Assembly (NCBI GenBank): GCA_024752435.1
Contig: CP103021.1
Coordinates: forward strand, 868,001 to 932,000
DNA length: 64,000 nt
Direction of reading: 5' to 3'
Origin: Allantophomopsis cytisporea
Lineage: Eukaryota > Ascomycota > Leotiomycetes > Phacidiales > Phacidiaceae
Shown: positions 37,179 to 50,600 of the stretch, in pieces
Numbering within the stretch: position 1 is the first letter of the stretch
How the letters are laid out: each line of letters opens with the position of its first letter
Position numbers and translations under genes: made by a program
Notes under the pieces: generated by a model
Database searches by the model: none
Told to the model about the DNA's origin: nothing
Seen by the model: only the letters and a program-made list of their open reading frames with translations

Positions 37179-40100
37179 AAGGTCCAAGGCAATTCTTCGG
37201 TGAGCGGGGACTTTTTTCAAACTCGGTGATCTCGGTGTGGTGGTGGTGCTTTGGCTCATTGACCACACAGCCCATGCGCACTCAAACCTAGTACAGTACG
37301 TAGTAGGTATTCTCATACTACTACCGATATTCATTCCTTAGAGCGGCAAACACCTTTTGCTATGGTGTGCGCATACCAATTGGAGAGATATCAGATAGAG
37401 TGGGAGGAAATCGAGTGTCAATAGGAAAATAGAGAACAAAATGTAGCGGGATATTTGTGTATTTGTGTATTTGTGTATCTGAATGTACTGCGTATGTGTA
37501 TGCAAAAATTGATATGCACATACATATGTATGTATGTTTGTACGTACCTGGGTAAATTATCAGCCTGGACCGTCTGACGATCTTTTGGTCTTCGCTCTTC
37601 GTCCGGTTGTTTATGCTTCTTTTCCCTCTTCGTCCGGATTATATTATTGTGTCTGCCGTGGAATTTGAAGTTGTTGGTCTCTTTCGCTGTGCTGCTGCTG
37701 CTGCTGGGATGTTTCTGATCAATTCGGTTAAGGTGTTGCTGAAAGAGAGCAGCGGAGCTTCTTACGGGGCTTAGTAGGATGCCTGGGGAGGAATGAAAAT
37801 GTGCCTTAAGCGAGAGTAACTGCGTAATTGTAAGTACTACGTGCTGCAAACAGACCATTTGTGCAACACTATTCACCAGAATAATGCCGTGTAATACTGT
37901 GCGGATGGATGGCTTGATACGCATGGTTGAATACGGAGCATGATTCTTCGTTTTCAGTCGGAAGAGATTCTCTTGGGACCCGTTTTGATGGATGAACACA
38001 GTATCACTGAAACACTCATACAAATGCTTCTATTAATTGCTGCGTTGGCATGGATGATTTCGCCATTTCCAATAATGCTGAGAGAGAGTTTTGAATGCCT
38101 GTTTTAGGCCTCCAAGTCATCATTCCATGGAACTTCTTCACGTGTGTACTAGCCACCCACTTTACCTAGGATCCATGTTCTGATTATGGTTCCACACAAA
38201 TGTCAGGATACTCTGTCCTGAAGATTGTAAATCATGTAACACCTAAAAAGGCAATAAAATATTCTACCACTCGGATGTTTAATAGGAAGACTTGAAGTAT
38301 GTACATACTAGTATCGATGCATTGCATCGACCTGCAGACATTCAAGTGCCTAGCCACTCTGTAGTATCAAATGCAAGTCAATATCTCCACTCATGTACTG
38401 TAGTAGTTCCGGCTTCCTCATCCTCTTCTTACATTGATCGTTCATCTCGTCCCATCGCATGTACTTCTATGAATCGAATCTCCGTATCATCATGTATAAC
38501 CAATCGGATGTTCCGCATATTTGATAAGCTGCGCATCATGCTAATTGAAGCTCAGCCTTACTGTCTTATCACCTCCTCTCTGTGGCAAGCATCGATCGTA
38601 TTCTTAGGTACAGCACAGGCTGATGAGCCTCTCAGTGTTTTGAGGGAGCTTTCCGATATGATGTATGTATGTATGTATGTATGTACTGTACATACATATC
38701 TATGAAAATCTACAGAGTACAGTATGTTTCTCCAGTCAACTATCATACCACTGCTCTTCGTGATACTTGGTCGATAGCAGTACATAGTACGACATGCACC
38801 AATCCAATGTCCTGCGTATCCTGGACTGAGAGTCAAGGTATGATGGATTCCTACACAAAACTGTGCAGATCTCAATCGTACGATGGCTCAATACGCGCTC
38901 AACCAATGCGCAACGAACCTCATTCCCCATGCCTCCAGACTCCTGCACAGCCAACCCATCACCCCGAAATTCCATATCACCATCTACATATGCATCTCCA
39001 TTGTCAACGAATGCTAAGCCACCCGTGTCAGAACAAGGTATCAAAAGCCAATGCTTGCAATAAACTGCCGGAGCCTTGCCCAGATCGCCAATGTATGCCT
39101 AGAATGGCTGTTTGAGGTATTGCCCAAACATACAACGTCGGACGTCTCAGGTCCCTGCGCGCCTCGAACATCCTCTTCCGGTGAGCGAGCAGATATCTTG
39201 TGTTTGTCATTGTCGTTTTCATTGTATCTGAAAGGAAGAAGAGAAAATGTGAGTCCGAATCTGAAGCTGTAGCCATCTGTGATTATGCTCTAGTTTTGTC
39301 TCCTCTCACCTCTCTTGATTCCTTTGCCGTCACCGTTTCTCTTCGTCGTTGCCGTGCCTCTTCTTTTGAGACCCCTGTATTCTTTTGTTTTTCAAGTGTA
39401 CAGGCAGAAGAGATCGTGTTTTGACTTCTGCTATTCGCATTCTATTTGGCTTCTTTCTTTTCTTTGTAATTCATGCCTTCGAGGCTCTTCCATTCTATGG
39501 AGGCACTGGTCGTTCTTTTATACATCTGCTTCTTGAGTCGCTGTAACTTTATCGCCGCCAACACTTTAGGGGGTGTCTTATAGTCCTTGAATGCTTCTTA
39601 TAGTGGCCAACCATTTCTCGTTGCCTTCATCACAATGGAGCTCTTCTTCGCGGGCTTGGGCGGCCTCCTAGCCAGGAATTCGTTCATAATAGAGGGCGGA
39701 GTGACAGCTACTAGCAATCAATATGATGATACGGAATCTGCTACTATAGCAATACCTATTGACAGATATACAGCTCTCATATCCTACGTAATACTTTAGC
39801 ATAACAGAAAGAGTGATACCTAGCACTATACAGCTACTATTGGAATCACTACTGTAATCTACATATTGTTCATCATCCTAGCTATCTTACCATACCTTTG
39901 TATCTGTGATTCGAACGACTTTCATCTCGATGAGGGAACATTGAGGCTAAGTGTTTTCAAATATAGTATTGGAAATAGTCATCGTGCTTTCATAGTGCGT
40001 ATTGTGAGTACTTCTTGTGTTCCCCAACATTGCTCAGCGCATAAGTCCGCGCAGCATGGTGTAATCCGTGAACTCGAAATCTATATTGGGTAATTCTGAG

Positions 40101-40987
40101 GCTGGACAGTTCTAGATTCTAGATCCGTCATCCTGTGGATTGAGTACGCCGGCTGGTGGTTAGATTTCCGTTCGTGGTCTTTTGGGGATACTCTAATTTG
40201 CCTTACCAGATATAGAGCCTTTTGGATACACAAGTGGTATGGTAAGGTTTTCAATAGTCTTGTAAATCGATGACTTACCCATATAAAGACCATCCTGGAC
40301 ACTGATGTAGTAATATTTGGGGATGATTCAAACTTATGAGATCACATGCTTCACTTTCTTGTGCAATAGCCGAAATAAATTGATCTTGCTTGTGATAATG
40401 TGAGGTTCTACGGTATCTAACGACGAGGTATATTGGATAATACAAAACAGCTGAGAAAATCCCCCGGCATATAGATTATCCTGATCTTGATCTGATGAGA
40501 GCTTCATCTGGAGTTGCGGCTGAATGGACAACGTATTTATGGATAGACATTCTCTTTCATGTCTCGATCCCACTTTATGAAAGTTTCCTTGATGGAAGTC
40601 AACAAGAGGCTTAAAATTTAGCTCATTCAATAGACACGGAAACACATTATGTCAAAATCAGAGTATAAAGTTTCTCTTCATGGTTTGAGGTTCACGACTC
40701 AGAAAGCTGGACGTGATCTGAGGGACATTCATATGCCGTGCTGCCACAAGTTTATGGGGGAACGGAACAGACCAACATGTGACAATTTCGACCTGTTGAG
40801 CTTTCTCATAAAACCCCTTGATCATATTCCCATAAGATTCGCCCTCCGCAATCGGAAAGCAGCTAGAATATCAATGCCGCTGTTCTATTCTATCATAACC
40901 TTTCTGTTACGATTGCTCATGGCCATGACCACATGCAAAGGATTCTGTCGTTCGGCGGCAACTCGCGGTTGGGGACTGTCACGTGTG

Positions 40988-41000
40988 CCGGACGGAACCG
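40988..41000 (+). promoter_or_regulatory. CCG-N7-CCG motif upstream of malate synthase
   Basis: CCGGACGGAACCG fits the CCG-N7-CCG spacing reported for the AcuK/AcuM zinc-cluster pair of gluconeogenic regulators. It lies about 690 bp upstream of the malate synthase ATG. A CCGG-6-CCGG repeat follows at 41037-41050. Motifs this short occur by chance, so the assignment is only suggestive. Confidence 0.3.
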
Positions 41001-41686
41001 CGTCGTCCACTCAGATTGTCTGCATTGCGGTGTCTTCCGGGCAAAGCCGGTAGAAGCTAAGTACCTCGGCATGGATGACACAGACATTCCTGACTACCGG
41101 AGATGGAGCAACCCCATATGAATGTACACAAAGTCGATTGCACGGTTGTAAACCAAGCAAGAGATAAAAGAGAAGAATGGGGATTTGGAGAAGAGGATGG
41201 GAGTTCAAGAGGGGCCAGGAAAGTATATGAGGGAGTGGATTATATAACTTTTTCTGCTTTTTACTCGATTCTATCAGGTGTTGTCTGCTTGAGGGCCTTT
41301 CTGTCTACAACGGTTGGATAAGAACTGCTCCCGGTAAAGCGATAAGAAGAAGCGTCATTGTACCGTAGACTATCTTACCCCACATTCACAAGCTGCCCAG
41401 CCTACATTGTACACGAATTATTGTCTTCCCCTCTGCCCGAGCTTGCTGGCCTGTCATTCCTGCTACGACCCTATTTGCCCTGTACATGAGCTATCCTTTT
41501 TTCTTCATCCGAGGATATCGGCTCTGACGTATATAGTCCATCCAAATACTACTCCTACTCCTCCCATACTTATCCAACTCTATCATTCTAAAGAAGAGAA
41601 ACAATATAACAATCAAGTGACCCAAGACTCGAGAAACGCAATCCCAGAACAACACTCAGCAAAGAGAAAAGTATCAGTCATACATC

Positions 41687-43424
41687 ATGGCGACTACCGA
41701 CCAGATCCTGCAGGGAGTAAATATCTTGGGCACCATTACCGACTTCAACAAGAAGATCCTTAGCAAAGATGCAACTGCTTTCCTTGCCCTTCTCCATCGC
41801 TCATTCAACACTACTCGCAAGAATCTTCTGCAGCGTCGTGAGATTAGACAAGCCGAGCTCGACAAGGGCGTCCTTCCAGACTTCCTTCCAGAAACTAAGC
41901 ACATCAGAGAAAATGATGCGTGGAAGGGGGCCAGGCCTGCGCCAGGCTTGGTAGATAGAAGAGTCGAAATTACGGGACCTACTGACAGAAAGATGGTTGT
42001 GAATGCTTTGAACTCAAATGTCTGGACGTATATGGCTGACTTTGAAGGTATGTGAAATGAAGTCCTGGAGCTGAAGATTCGTCTGACATTATATAGATTC
42101 AAGTGCTCCTACTTGGGATAATATGATCAATGGCCAGGTCAACCTTTATGATGCCATACGCAGACAGGTTGACTTTAAGCAGGGGGAGAAGGAATACAAG
42201 CTCCGAACCGATAGAACATTACCTACTTTGATTGTACGTCCCCGAGGATGGCACTTGGAGGAGAAGCACTTCACAGTAGATGGCGAGCCCATCTCTGGCT
42301 CCCTTTTCGATTTCGGTTTATATTTCTTCCACAATGCCCAAGAGCTCATCAAAACTGGCTTCGGTCCGTACTTTTACCTCCCAAAGATGGAGTCTCATCT
42401 CGAGGCACGCCTTTGGAATGACGTCTTCAACCTCGCCCAAGACACTCTTGCTATTCCAAGAGGAACAATCCGAGGTACAGTCTTGATTGAAACTATTCTT
42501 GCGGCCTTTGAAATGGATGAGATCATCTACGAGCTTCGTGACCACTCCTCAGGACTCAACTGCGGTCGTTGGGATTACATTTTCAGCGTGATTAAGAAGT
42601 TCCGTCAAAACTCAAACTTCGTTCTTCCAGATCGTTCCGCAGTCACTATGACTGTCCCCTTCATGGACGCCTATGTTAAGCTTCTCATCCAGACATGCCA
42701 TCGCAGACAAGTGCACGCAATGGGTGGCATGGCGGCACAAATTCCTATCAAGGATGATAAGGAGCGTAATGACAAGGCGATGGAGGGTGTGTACGCCGAC
42801 AAGCTGCGCGAGGTCAAGGCTGGTCACGACGGCACATGGGTTGCGCATCCAGCACTTGCATCTATTGCCTCTGAAGTTTTCAACAAGCATATGCCGACCC
42901 CCAATCAGATGTTTGTGCGCCGCGAGGACGTCAAGATCGGACAGAACGATCTGCTCAACATGAACGTCCCTGGCCAAATCACCGAGGCCGGCATCCGTAC
43001 AAACCTCAACATTGGTCTCGGCTACATGGAGGGATGGCTTCGTGGCGTTGGGTGTGTGCCGATTAACTACCTCATGGAGGATGCGGCTACTGCGGAGGTA
43101 TCCCGTTCCCAGCTTTGGCAGTGGGTTAAGCACGGTGTACCGACTGCTGAGGGTAAGAAGGTGGATAAGGCATATGCTCTAAAGCTGCTTAAGGAGCAGG
43201 CTGATGAGCTTGCGTCTAAGGGCGCTAAGGGTAACAAGTTCCATCTTGCTGCTCAGTACTTCTCGAGCCAGGTCACTGGTGAGGACTATGCGGACTTTTT
43301 GACTTCGTAAGTTCCTCTCTCCTTTTCTCTGCCTCTCAAGAGAATACGATACTAATTGCAATGCAGACTTCTGTATAACGAAATCACTAGTGTTGGTAGT
43401 GCATCTCCTGCGGCAAAGTTGTAG
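41687..43424 (+). CDS. MLS1: Malate synthase, peroxisomal/glyoxysomal
   Basis: Condenses acetyl-CoA and glyoxylate to malate in the glyoxylate cycle, needed for growth on acetate and fatty acids. Three exons are deduced: 41687-42047, 42097-43306 and 43367-43424, giving 542 residues. The splices restore YMADFE|DSSAPTWDNM and ADFLTS|LLYNEITSVG. The family signature RDHSSGLNCGRWDYIF lies near residues 266-283. The last three residues are AKL, a PTS1 peroxisomal import signal, and they are encoded by the third exon; reading through the last intron would lose the signal. Length is normal for the eukaryotic form. Probably induced by acetate and repressed by glucose, as in other fungi. Confidence 0.97.
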
Positions 43425-44667
43425 GATGTCTTCTTAATGATCTTTTGGGGCTTGGGATTTAGCAACGTAGCATGTGACTTTCACTGTATGAATTAACTTT
43501 TTTTTTATTTTTGCTTGTATGTATCATACGTGGAGTGATTACATGTGATATATGGTGAATACGAGTCTGAGTCAACCTGTTTATTTATTTTAGGTGGTGT
43601 CATGGAAGAGGGAGGTTTCATGATTAAAATTTAGTACTTCTGATGTATCATACTTGTGTTATCATAAACTGGCTGAACTTTAATAACAAGATTTATCTAG
43701 TATATGGCGAGTGATAAACATCATAGTATCAGCATATTTAAAAGGACTTCTATTGCTCCGAATCTATAATAACCTTTCCATCCATTCGGAATATATTTTT
43801 CACAAATCAACAAAAGATATGATCATCAAATCTATGTTTTATTTCATATAAATATATATTTTTTAAAACTCGCCTCTATGAATCGACAATCTGCAGAACA
43901 GTAAACCAAATGTAACATATATCGAAGATTAAAACCAAAGATCAATGCTGTCTTCATCTATGTCAATTATGTAAGGAGCCATAATTTGAAAACGTCCGCC
44001 GCAAATTGAATTACTATAATTACGTAGAAAGCATAACGAATGCCTAATAATCAAGGGAGCACAAGGCTGTAAAATCTGCTCGTCAGCCTCATCAAATTAT
44101 ATTGGCACCAAAATCTCTCCTAATGATAAGGTAATGATATATTTTGGCGATAGTGGCGATTTTGAATAAATACCTCAAGTTTTGTGAAGTACTTATCACT
44201 TCAGAACTCATCGCTGTTTGAACTATCATCACCATTTAGTGGTTGTCGTCGTTAACTCAGAAGGTTGACTGCATCGCAACGCATTCAATCTACGCGAAAG
44301 AAGTCCTCTGGCGCGTCATCTAACACTGTACGCGATCTTTAAATTTGACAACACTTCCGATTGCTTGTAAACCTGACGTTGCTCACCACTTACGATCTCC
44401 TCTCATCAAATCTCCTACGCTTGCTTTACAACCCACTTGCACACTCGGTTCTGTAGCTGGATCTTCCTACATCTTGTTGTAGTTCGCCCAACTTCCTCGG
44501 CAGAGGTCACTGCCCTTTCACATCGTTTGACAAGTCGACCTTCTCGTATCAAACCTCATGCGCATGACAGTAAAACCGCATACTAGTTGCTGGGCTTATT
44601 GCTCCTCTCTTTGATGCCCTTCCTATAATTCACTGCCATCTGCTGCCACGCAGAGCAATCGTCAACC
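43425..44667. other. Intergenic, malate synthase 3' region and SEN1 promoter
   Basis: About 1.2 kb. The first 700 bases are AT-rich, with TATATA and poly-T stretches, and presumably contain the malate synthase terminator. The last 300 bases are pyrimidine-rich SEN1 leader. No gene or repeat is seen. Confidence 0.4.
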
Positions 44668-47600
44668 ATGGCGGACATCGTAGAGTTTATCGAGGAGAGC
44701 GGAAGGTCTGTAGTTCCGACCAAGAATCACTTTGTCGATATTTGGCTAACATTGCTTGTGAACAGGATGCTCGAATCACTTCACGGTCATTGGTTCTGTC
44801 CCAAAACAGACTCGCTGGACAATGCGGACTATTCCAACCCAGATGAAAACGACGAGTTGGATGAGCGTGATCAAATAGTTAGCGCTCAAACGAAGCAGAG
44901 GAGGATCAGAGAATCGAAGGAGAGATACAAATATGCCTACGACTACAGTCTTATCTTCGGAATGGCAGAAGAACAGATGGGCGCGGAGCAACGAAGTTAT
45001 ACGATACGACTGAACAAGCTTATGGGGGAATGTGAACAGTGTGTCCGAAATTACCACTTGGGTCGCGCACCGTTTGTTGCAAACCTGGCGGAGAGACTTT
45101 CTTTGGACGAAGAGACAGCACATATGTTGGCCGAGCGACTCAGTATGGTGGATTTCGACAGAATCAATACGGGGCTGGCGAAAGCTTATGAAATTTTGGT
45201 GGAATTGCCCCCTGCCGCTCGTAGCAAGAGTGCACTCAAGGACAACACAGATGCTCTTCTCGCGCTGTATGAGGCGCTGTGTTGCGAAGAGTACCACAAA
45301 TCAAACGATCATCTTCGAACTTATTTCGACCAGGTTTTCCAGATGATCCAGACAAAGCATACCCTTAAGCTTGGCGAAATCATACCTGCGATGACCCATT
45401 TTCTCTTTGATTCTGATCCATATAGGCTACGCTTTGCTACTACAGCATGGGCGAAGTTGCCAACAGATTTGGACAGAGAGAGTTTTGAATCCTGTGTAGA
45501 GAGACCACTTCGTCGAGCGATAATGAGATACAATCAACCACAAGCAGCGATAGCTGATGTTCTAAGGTTTTGGGAGGGGGCAATAGTAATTTCTAAGAGA
45601 TTGGATCAGAAGCTGATCGCTCATTCTCTTAGAGCGATGGAGGTTCAACCAGACATTTATGCCCTTGCTATGATACATCTACAGTATGATTCTGAGGATG
45701 TTCTCAAGGCTATCATTGAACTCCTACTCATTTTGATGGTGAAAGCACCAAGAGACTTTTGGGCTGCCTATCACCAGATGTCACCGACGACATTCTCTGA
45801 GCAGATCTTCAACTCCCCGGCTTTCAAGCGCTCGCTAGCAATACCAAACAGGAACGAGCTAACTGGAGAAGATTCTCTACCATATGTGATGTCCTGGATT
45901 GCCCCCTTTCTCAAGTCACTGCCAAGCACCCAGCAATATGATGCCTGTAATGGACTTCTTCATCAGCTTCTCAACAGGCTCCAGAAAACTGGGCTGCCAT
46001 CAGCATCCGGGATGGCATGTTGCTTTGCTGGTCTTCAGGCCTTGGAAAGCACTCTTCAGACATTTGTTGATCCAAAGCATCATATCAACGCCCAGACTGG
46101 GCGCATTGTCGTCAACAACATGCTTGGGCTTGTAGACACATACAAAACTATCATTCTACAGTGTGCAGATATGACACCAGTCAACGAAACCGAGAAGCAA
46201 TTATCTCAACTTAGTATGCGAATCGTTCGTGAGACCTTGAGTCTGGACTGTAAAGCTCTTGAAGCAGAATATACAGCTCTAGCATCTGGCAACGAAGTCC
46301 AACAGGGTCTGCACAACCATTCGGAACCAATATGGCAAGCAGTTCTTGATGCCTTCACACTCAACAGCTTGGATATGGCTAAGAGTATTCTCGTTGGTAT
46401 CACGCCGCTGTTAGGACTTGAAAAGTTCGGTCAAAAAGATCGAAATACTCCGATACCCAAAGACAAGGTCGAGTTCAACAGAAATTTCCATCAGTTATCT
46501 GAAATCGTGTCAAGAGTGTTTGAAAGACTTAGTGATTTCGACCAGGCTGATCTTCATGAATTATTCGCTTCCGAAAGAACCGCCAAGGCTTTGGTTGGAG
46601 GCTTAACTTCTGCTGAACAGACAACATTTGAGGCTGCGGTCGAAGTCATCAAGAGTGTGACGGGGACCTCTGGAAGAAAAGAGGCTATTCGAAGTCTGAT
46701 TGAAGAATCCTTCAAACCCATTCTGTCTTGTTTCAATTGGTCATCCCGTCAAATCGCTAATGCTCGCACCTTTGCGTCTATGCCACGCTTGATAAAAACA
46801 AGCCGAGATATACTTGACAGTTTATGTGACTCACAAGATGGTATCCTGCGTACTCGCACGCTAAGTGCCTTGGAGGATCGGAGAGTACTTATGTACTGGT
46901 GGGAAATGCAATGGAGAACTATGGGTGTGTCTTTCGAACAGATGGAGACTTGGAGTTTGCAACCACAAAATTCCAAGGAAGTAATGACTAACTTCGCTCG
47001 TGATGCAATGGAACATGCGGAAGCCTTATTCGATCAGTATGGCGTACTGGCTAGTGCATTGGATGTTCAGAGCAAGGAGGATGAAAGTGACACTTCTAGT
47101 GGTCTCCAAGAAGCCCGAAAGACGCTATTGGAATATCCGCGTAAGACAATGATGTATATGGCAAAGTGGTTACGACTCAGAGATCCATACCTTGCCAGCA
47201 CACTTGTCAGTCTCGTCAGTAAGATTCTCAAACGCCTTGGAGATTTTGATATGGAGTGCGACGAAAGAGCATTGGAGTACATTGGAGCAGTTGCTATTCA
47301 TAATAAAGTCAAGACGATCCTTACCGGTCAGCAAAAGGCGGAGCTACGAAAAGCTGTAGATGAACACCATGGAATCGAAGAGGTGCAGATGCCAAAGGCT
47401 CCTATCCAGACAAAACAAAGTAAAATTGATGCCTGGTCGAAGTCCGCTGGTGGTATGAAGCATGAGCCTTCTTCGACGAAGGTTGACAGAGCAGGTGTTA
47501 TAGACCTTGAAAAATGGGGACAGAAGGCAGCGCAGAAAGATGTCAAATCCTTATCCAGCTCCATTGACCGCCACAAAGACACGCTTCAGCAAATGAGAGC

Positions 47601-50600
47601 TCGTCAAGCACCAGCACCAATGAGGGTAAAACCAAACGCCGGAGTTGATATTAAGCAGTCTCGTGCAAGAGAGAAGGAAGAAAAAGCCAAACGAGACGCT
47701 GCACAGATCGCAAAAGCAAAGTCTCTCCGGGGTGAAACTGTTGCAGGAGAAGGTTCTGGACTCAAAGGCATTGGTGTACAAGGCAAAGATCACGCACCTC
47801 CTCGTAACGAGATCATGATCAATTCAGACTCCGACTCCGACTCCGACTCTGATGATGACGGAGCTGATGCTGAAGCAGTCAACGCTATCCTCAAGGGGAA
47901 GATGCCTTCACAAGCAGTCGCAGAGTATGAAGAGTCTAAGCGTCGAGCACTCGCACAGAAGGCACAGCAAGGACCTGTGAAGAAAGTCAAGGTTATTCGT
48001 TCAAAGAAGGACATGCGTGCTCGTATTGCACCCAACTTGGACAATCTACATCTCACCATTCTGGGTTGGGAATTCTTCCATGATGGAGATGATCCCCCAA
48101 GCGCGGATGAGTGCTTGTATGTTGCCAACACGTTTGAAACCTCGGATGATTATCGCAGAACATTCCATCCTCTTCTCATTTCTGAAGCCTGGCGTGCATT
48201 CTCTACAGCCAAAGAAGACAATAATGTCAAGGCTTTTGACGTGAAGATTGTCAACCGTATGTCAGTAGACAAATACGTTGAAGTCAGCACATCAATGTCA
48301 TTGGCCGAAAACCGTGATCTAGGTGTTATGGAGACCGATATCGTTTTGCTGTCCAAGGGCCAAAATCCAATGCAAGACCGCAATGAGCCTCATTGTCTTG
48401 CCCGAGTCTTTAAAACTACCAGAAAAAGGGACACTATTGATATCCTGTACAGAATAAGTGGCAGAGATCCCGGAGGTCTTATGTCTACCTTGGCACCAAA
48501 TGTCAAGATTCGGGGTATCAAGATCACGAGCATGACCACCATTGAACGCGAGTATGCTGCATTGAACAGCTTGGACTACTATGACTTGTGTGATGAGGTT
48601 CTTAATGCCAAGCCTTCTCCTATCTTGAACTACTCAGAAGCTGGCCTTCAGCCTTTGGTACGCAACTACAATGTCAACCTGGGTCAGGCAAAGGCTATAA
48701 AGTCTGCCAAAGACAATGATGCTTTCACATTGATCCAAGGTCCACCGGGATCTGGTAAAACGAAGACTATCGTAGCAATGGTTGGTGCACTGCTGACAGA
48801 CAGTCTTGCACTCGCTGGCACTGGTGTTGCAATTAATCGCCCACAAGTTGCTGGATCGGTTGCTCCAGGCACAAAGCCAGCTATGAAGAAGCTCCTGATT
48901 TGTGCTCCCAGTAACGCTGCAGTTGATGAGCTTGTCATCAGATTAAAGCAAGGCGTCAAAACCTTACGAGGTGATACTCAGAAGATCAATGTTGTACGTC
49001 TGGGGCGCAGTGATAACATCAACGTCAACGTTAAGGACGTCACTCTTGATGAGCTCGTCAGAGTCAAGCTGGAGGGCGACAAGAAAGACAAGCCGGACGC
49101 AATGTCTGAAATCCAGAAATTACACAAGGATGCCGGTGAAATCAAAATCATCCTCAACGATCTACGAACAAAACTGGAAGCCGCTCGCAAGGAGGATGAC
49201 AAGCCATCAGTGGATCGTTTCCAGCGCGACTTTGATGTCTACAAACGAAAGCAAGTTGCAATTGGTGGCAAAATTGATGAGAACAAGGATAGTGGCAACA
49301 CTCAACAGCGTATGAACGAAATCAATCGTCACCGGGTACAAGAAGCCATAATAAATGAGGCTCATGTATTGTGCTCGACCTTGAGTGGAAGTGGACATGA
49401 TATGTTTAGGAACTTTGAGGTGGAGTTTGATACTGTGATTATCGACGAAGCAGCTCAGTGTATTGAATTGAGCGCCTTGATCCCATTGAAATATGGCTGC
49501 ACCAAGTGCATTCTGGTCGGAGATCCTAAGCAACTTCCGCCAACGGTCCTTTCTAATTCTGCTGCGGAATTTGGATACGAACAGAGTTTGTTCGTCCGTA
49601 TGCAAAAGAATCACCCTAAAGATGTCCATCTTTTGGATACTCAATACCGTATGCATCCTGAGATCAGTCAGTTCCCAAGTCGTCAATTCTACGATGGCAA
49701 TCTGATTGATGGTCCTAACATGGCTGCAATCACGAAGAAACCATGGCATGTCAGCTCTCTGCTTGGTCCATACCGCTTCTTTGATGTTGCAGGTGTGCAA
49801 ACGAGTGGCCGTGGCCATTCTTTCATCAATAATGAAGAAATTAATGTGGCTCTTCAGCTCTATGAGCGTCTCACTACGGATTTCAGATCTTACGATTTCA
49901 AAGGCAAGGTCGGTATCATCACTCCATATAAAGCACAATTGCGAGAGTTACGTGAGCGTTTTGAGAGACGTTATGGTGAAGGAATCTTTGATGCTATTGA
50001 CTTCAACACAACCGATGCTTATCAAGGACGTGAGAGCGAAATTATTATCTTCTCTTGTGTGAGAGCTAGAGCCAGTGGTGGTATTGGTTTCTTGGAAGAT
50101 ATCAGACGTATGAATGTTGGTCTGACACGTGCTAAGTCGTCTCTTTGGGTTCTTGGTAACTCTTCAACTCTCATGAGAGGAGAATTCTGGTCTCGATTAG
50201 TCGAAAATGCACGCGAACGCAAGAGACTTACTCAAGGTGATGTGATGACCTTGCTCAGAAAGCCAGTTGCCCGAGATGCGGTACCTGAGGCCGTTTCCAT
50301 AGAATTGGACATGAAGGATGAATCCCCCACCCCTGCTCCTTCATCGCGCAAGCCCTCAACAGATGCTAGCTCCGTTCATTCTCCAATAGCTGTGGACACA
50401 CCAAATGTGAACGCAAATTCTACAGATACTTCCACAACAACCAGCTCAAGCAACCAACAGCAAAACCAACAAATGGCTCCCACTCCAATGCCACCGAGAC
50501 CACGTGGTGGCAATAACGGCTTGAACGTTGTGGATTGCTGCTCTACTTGCGGCAGCCTGGACCACAGTGCGTACCACTGTGACGACACGGAAGCAAAGAT

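Larger units (their letters stand above)
32079..41686. other. 9.6-kb gene-poor divergent interval, Mcm1 / malate synthase
   Basis: No supported gene lies on either strand. The Mcm1-proximal 6.7 kb (32.1-38.8 kb) is packed with short tandem repeats of many different units; the main ones are listed separately. The part from about 39.5 to 40.3 kb is AT-rich and TAG/TAC-rich, like RIP-decayed DNA. The malate synthase-proximal kilobase is more complex and includes the motif at 40988. The minus-strand frame at 37418-38023 (201 codons) is the longest but looks like chance: no motif and no codon bias. Confidence 0.5.

Noticed and set aside
37418..38023. 201-codon minus-strand frame
   Set aside because: It crosses microsatellites, lacks any motif and ends in repeat-encoded sequence; most likely chance.
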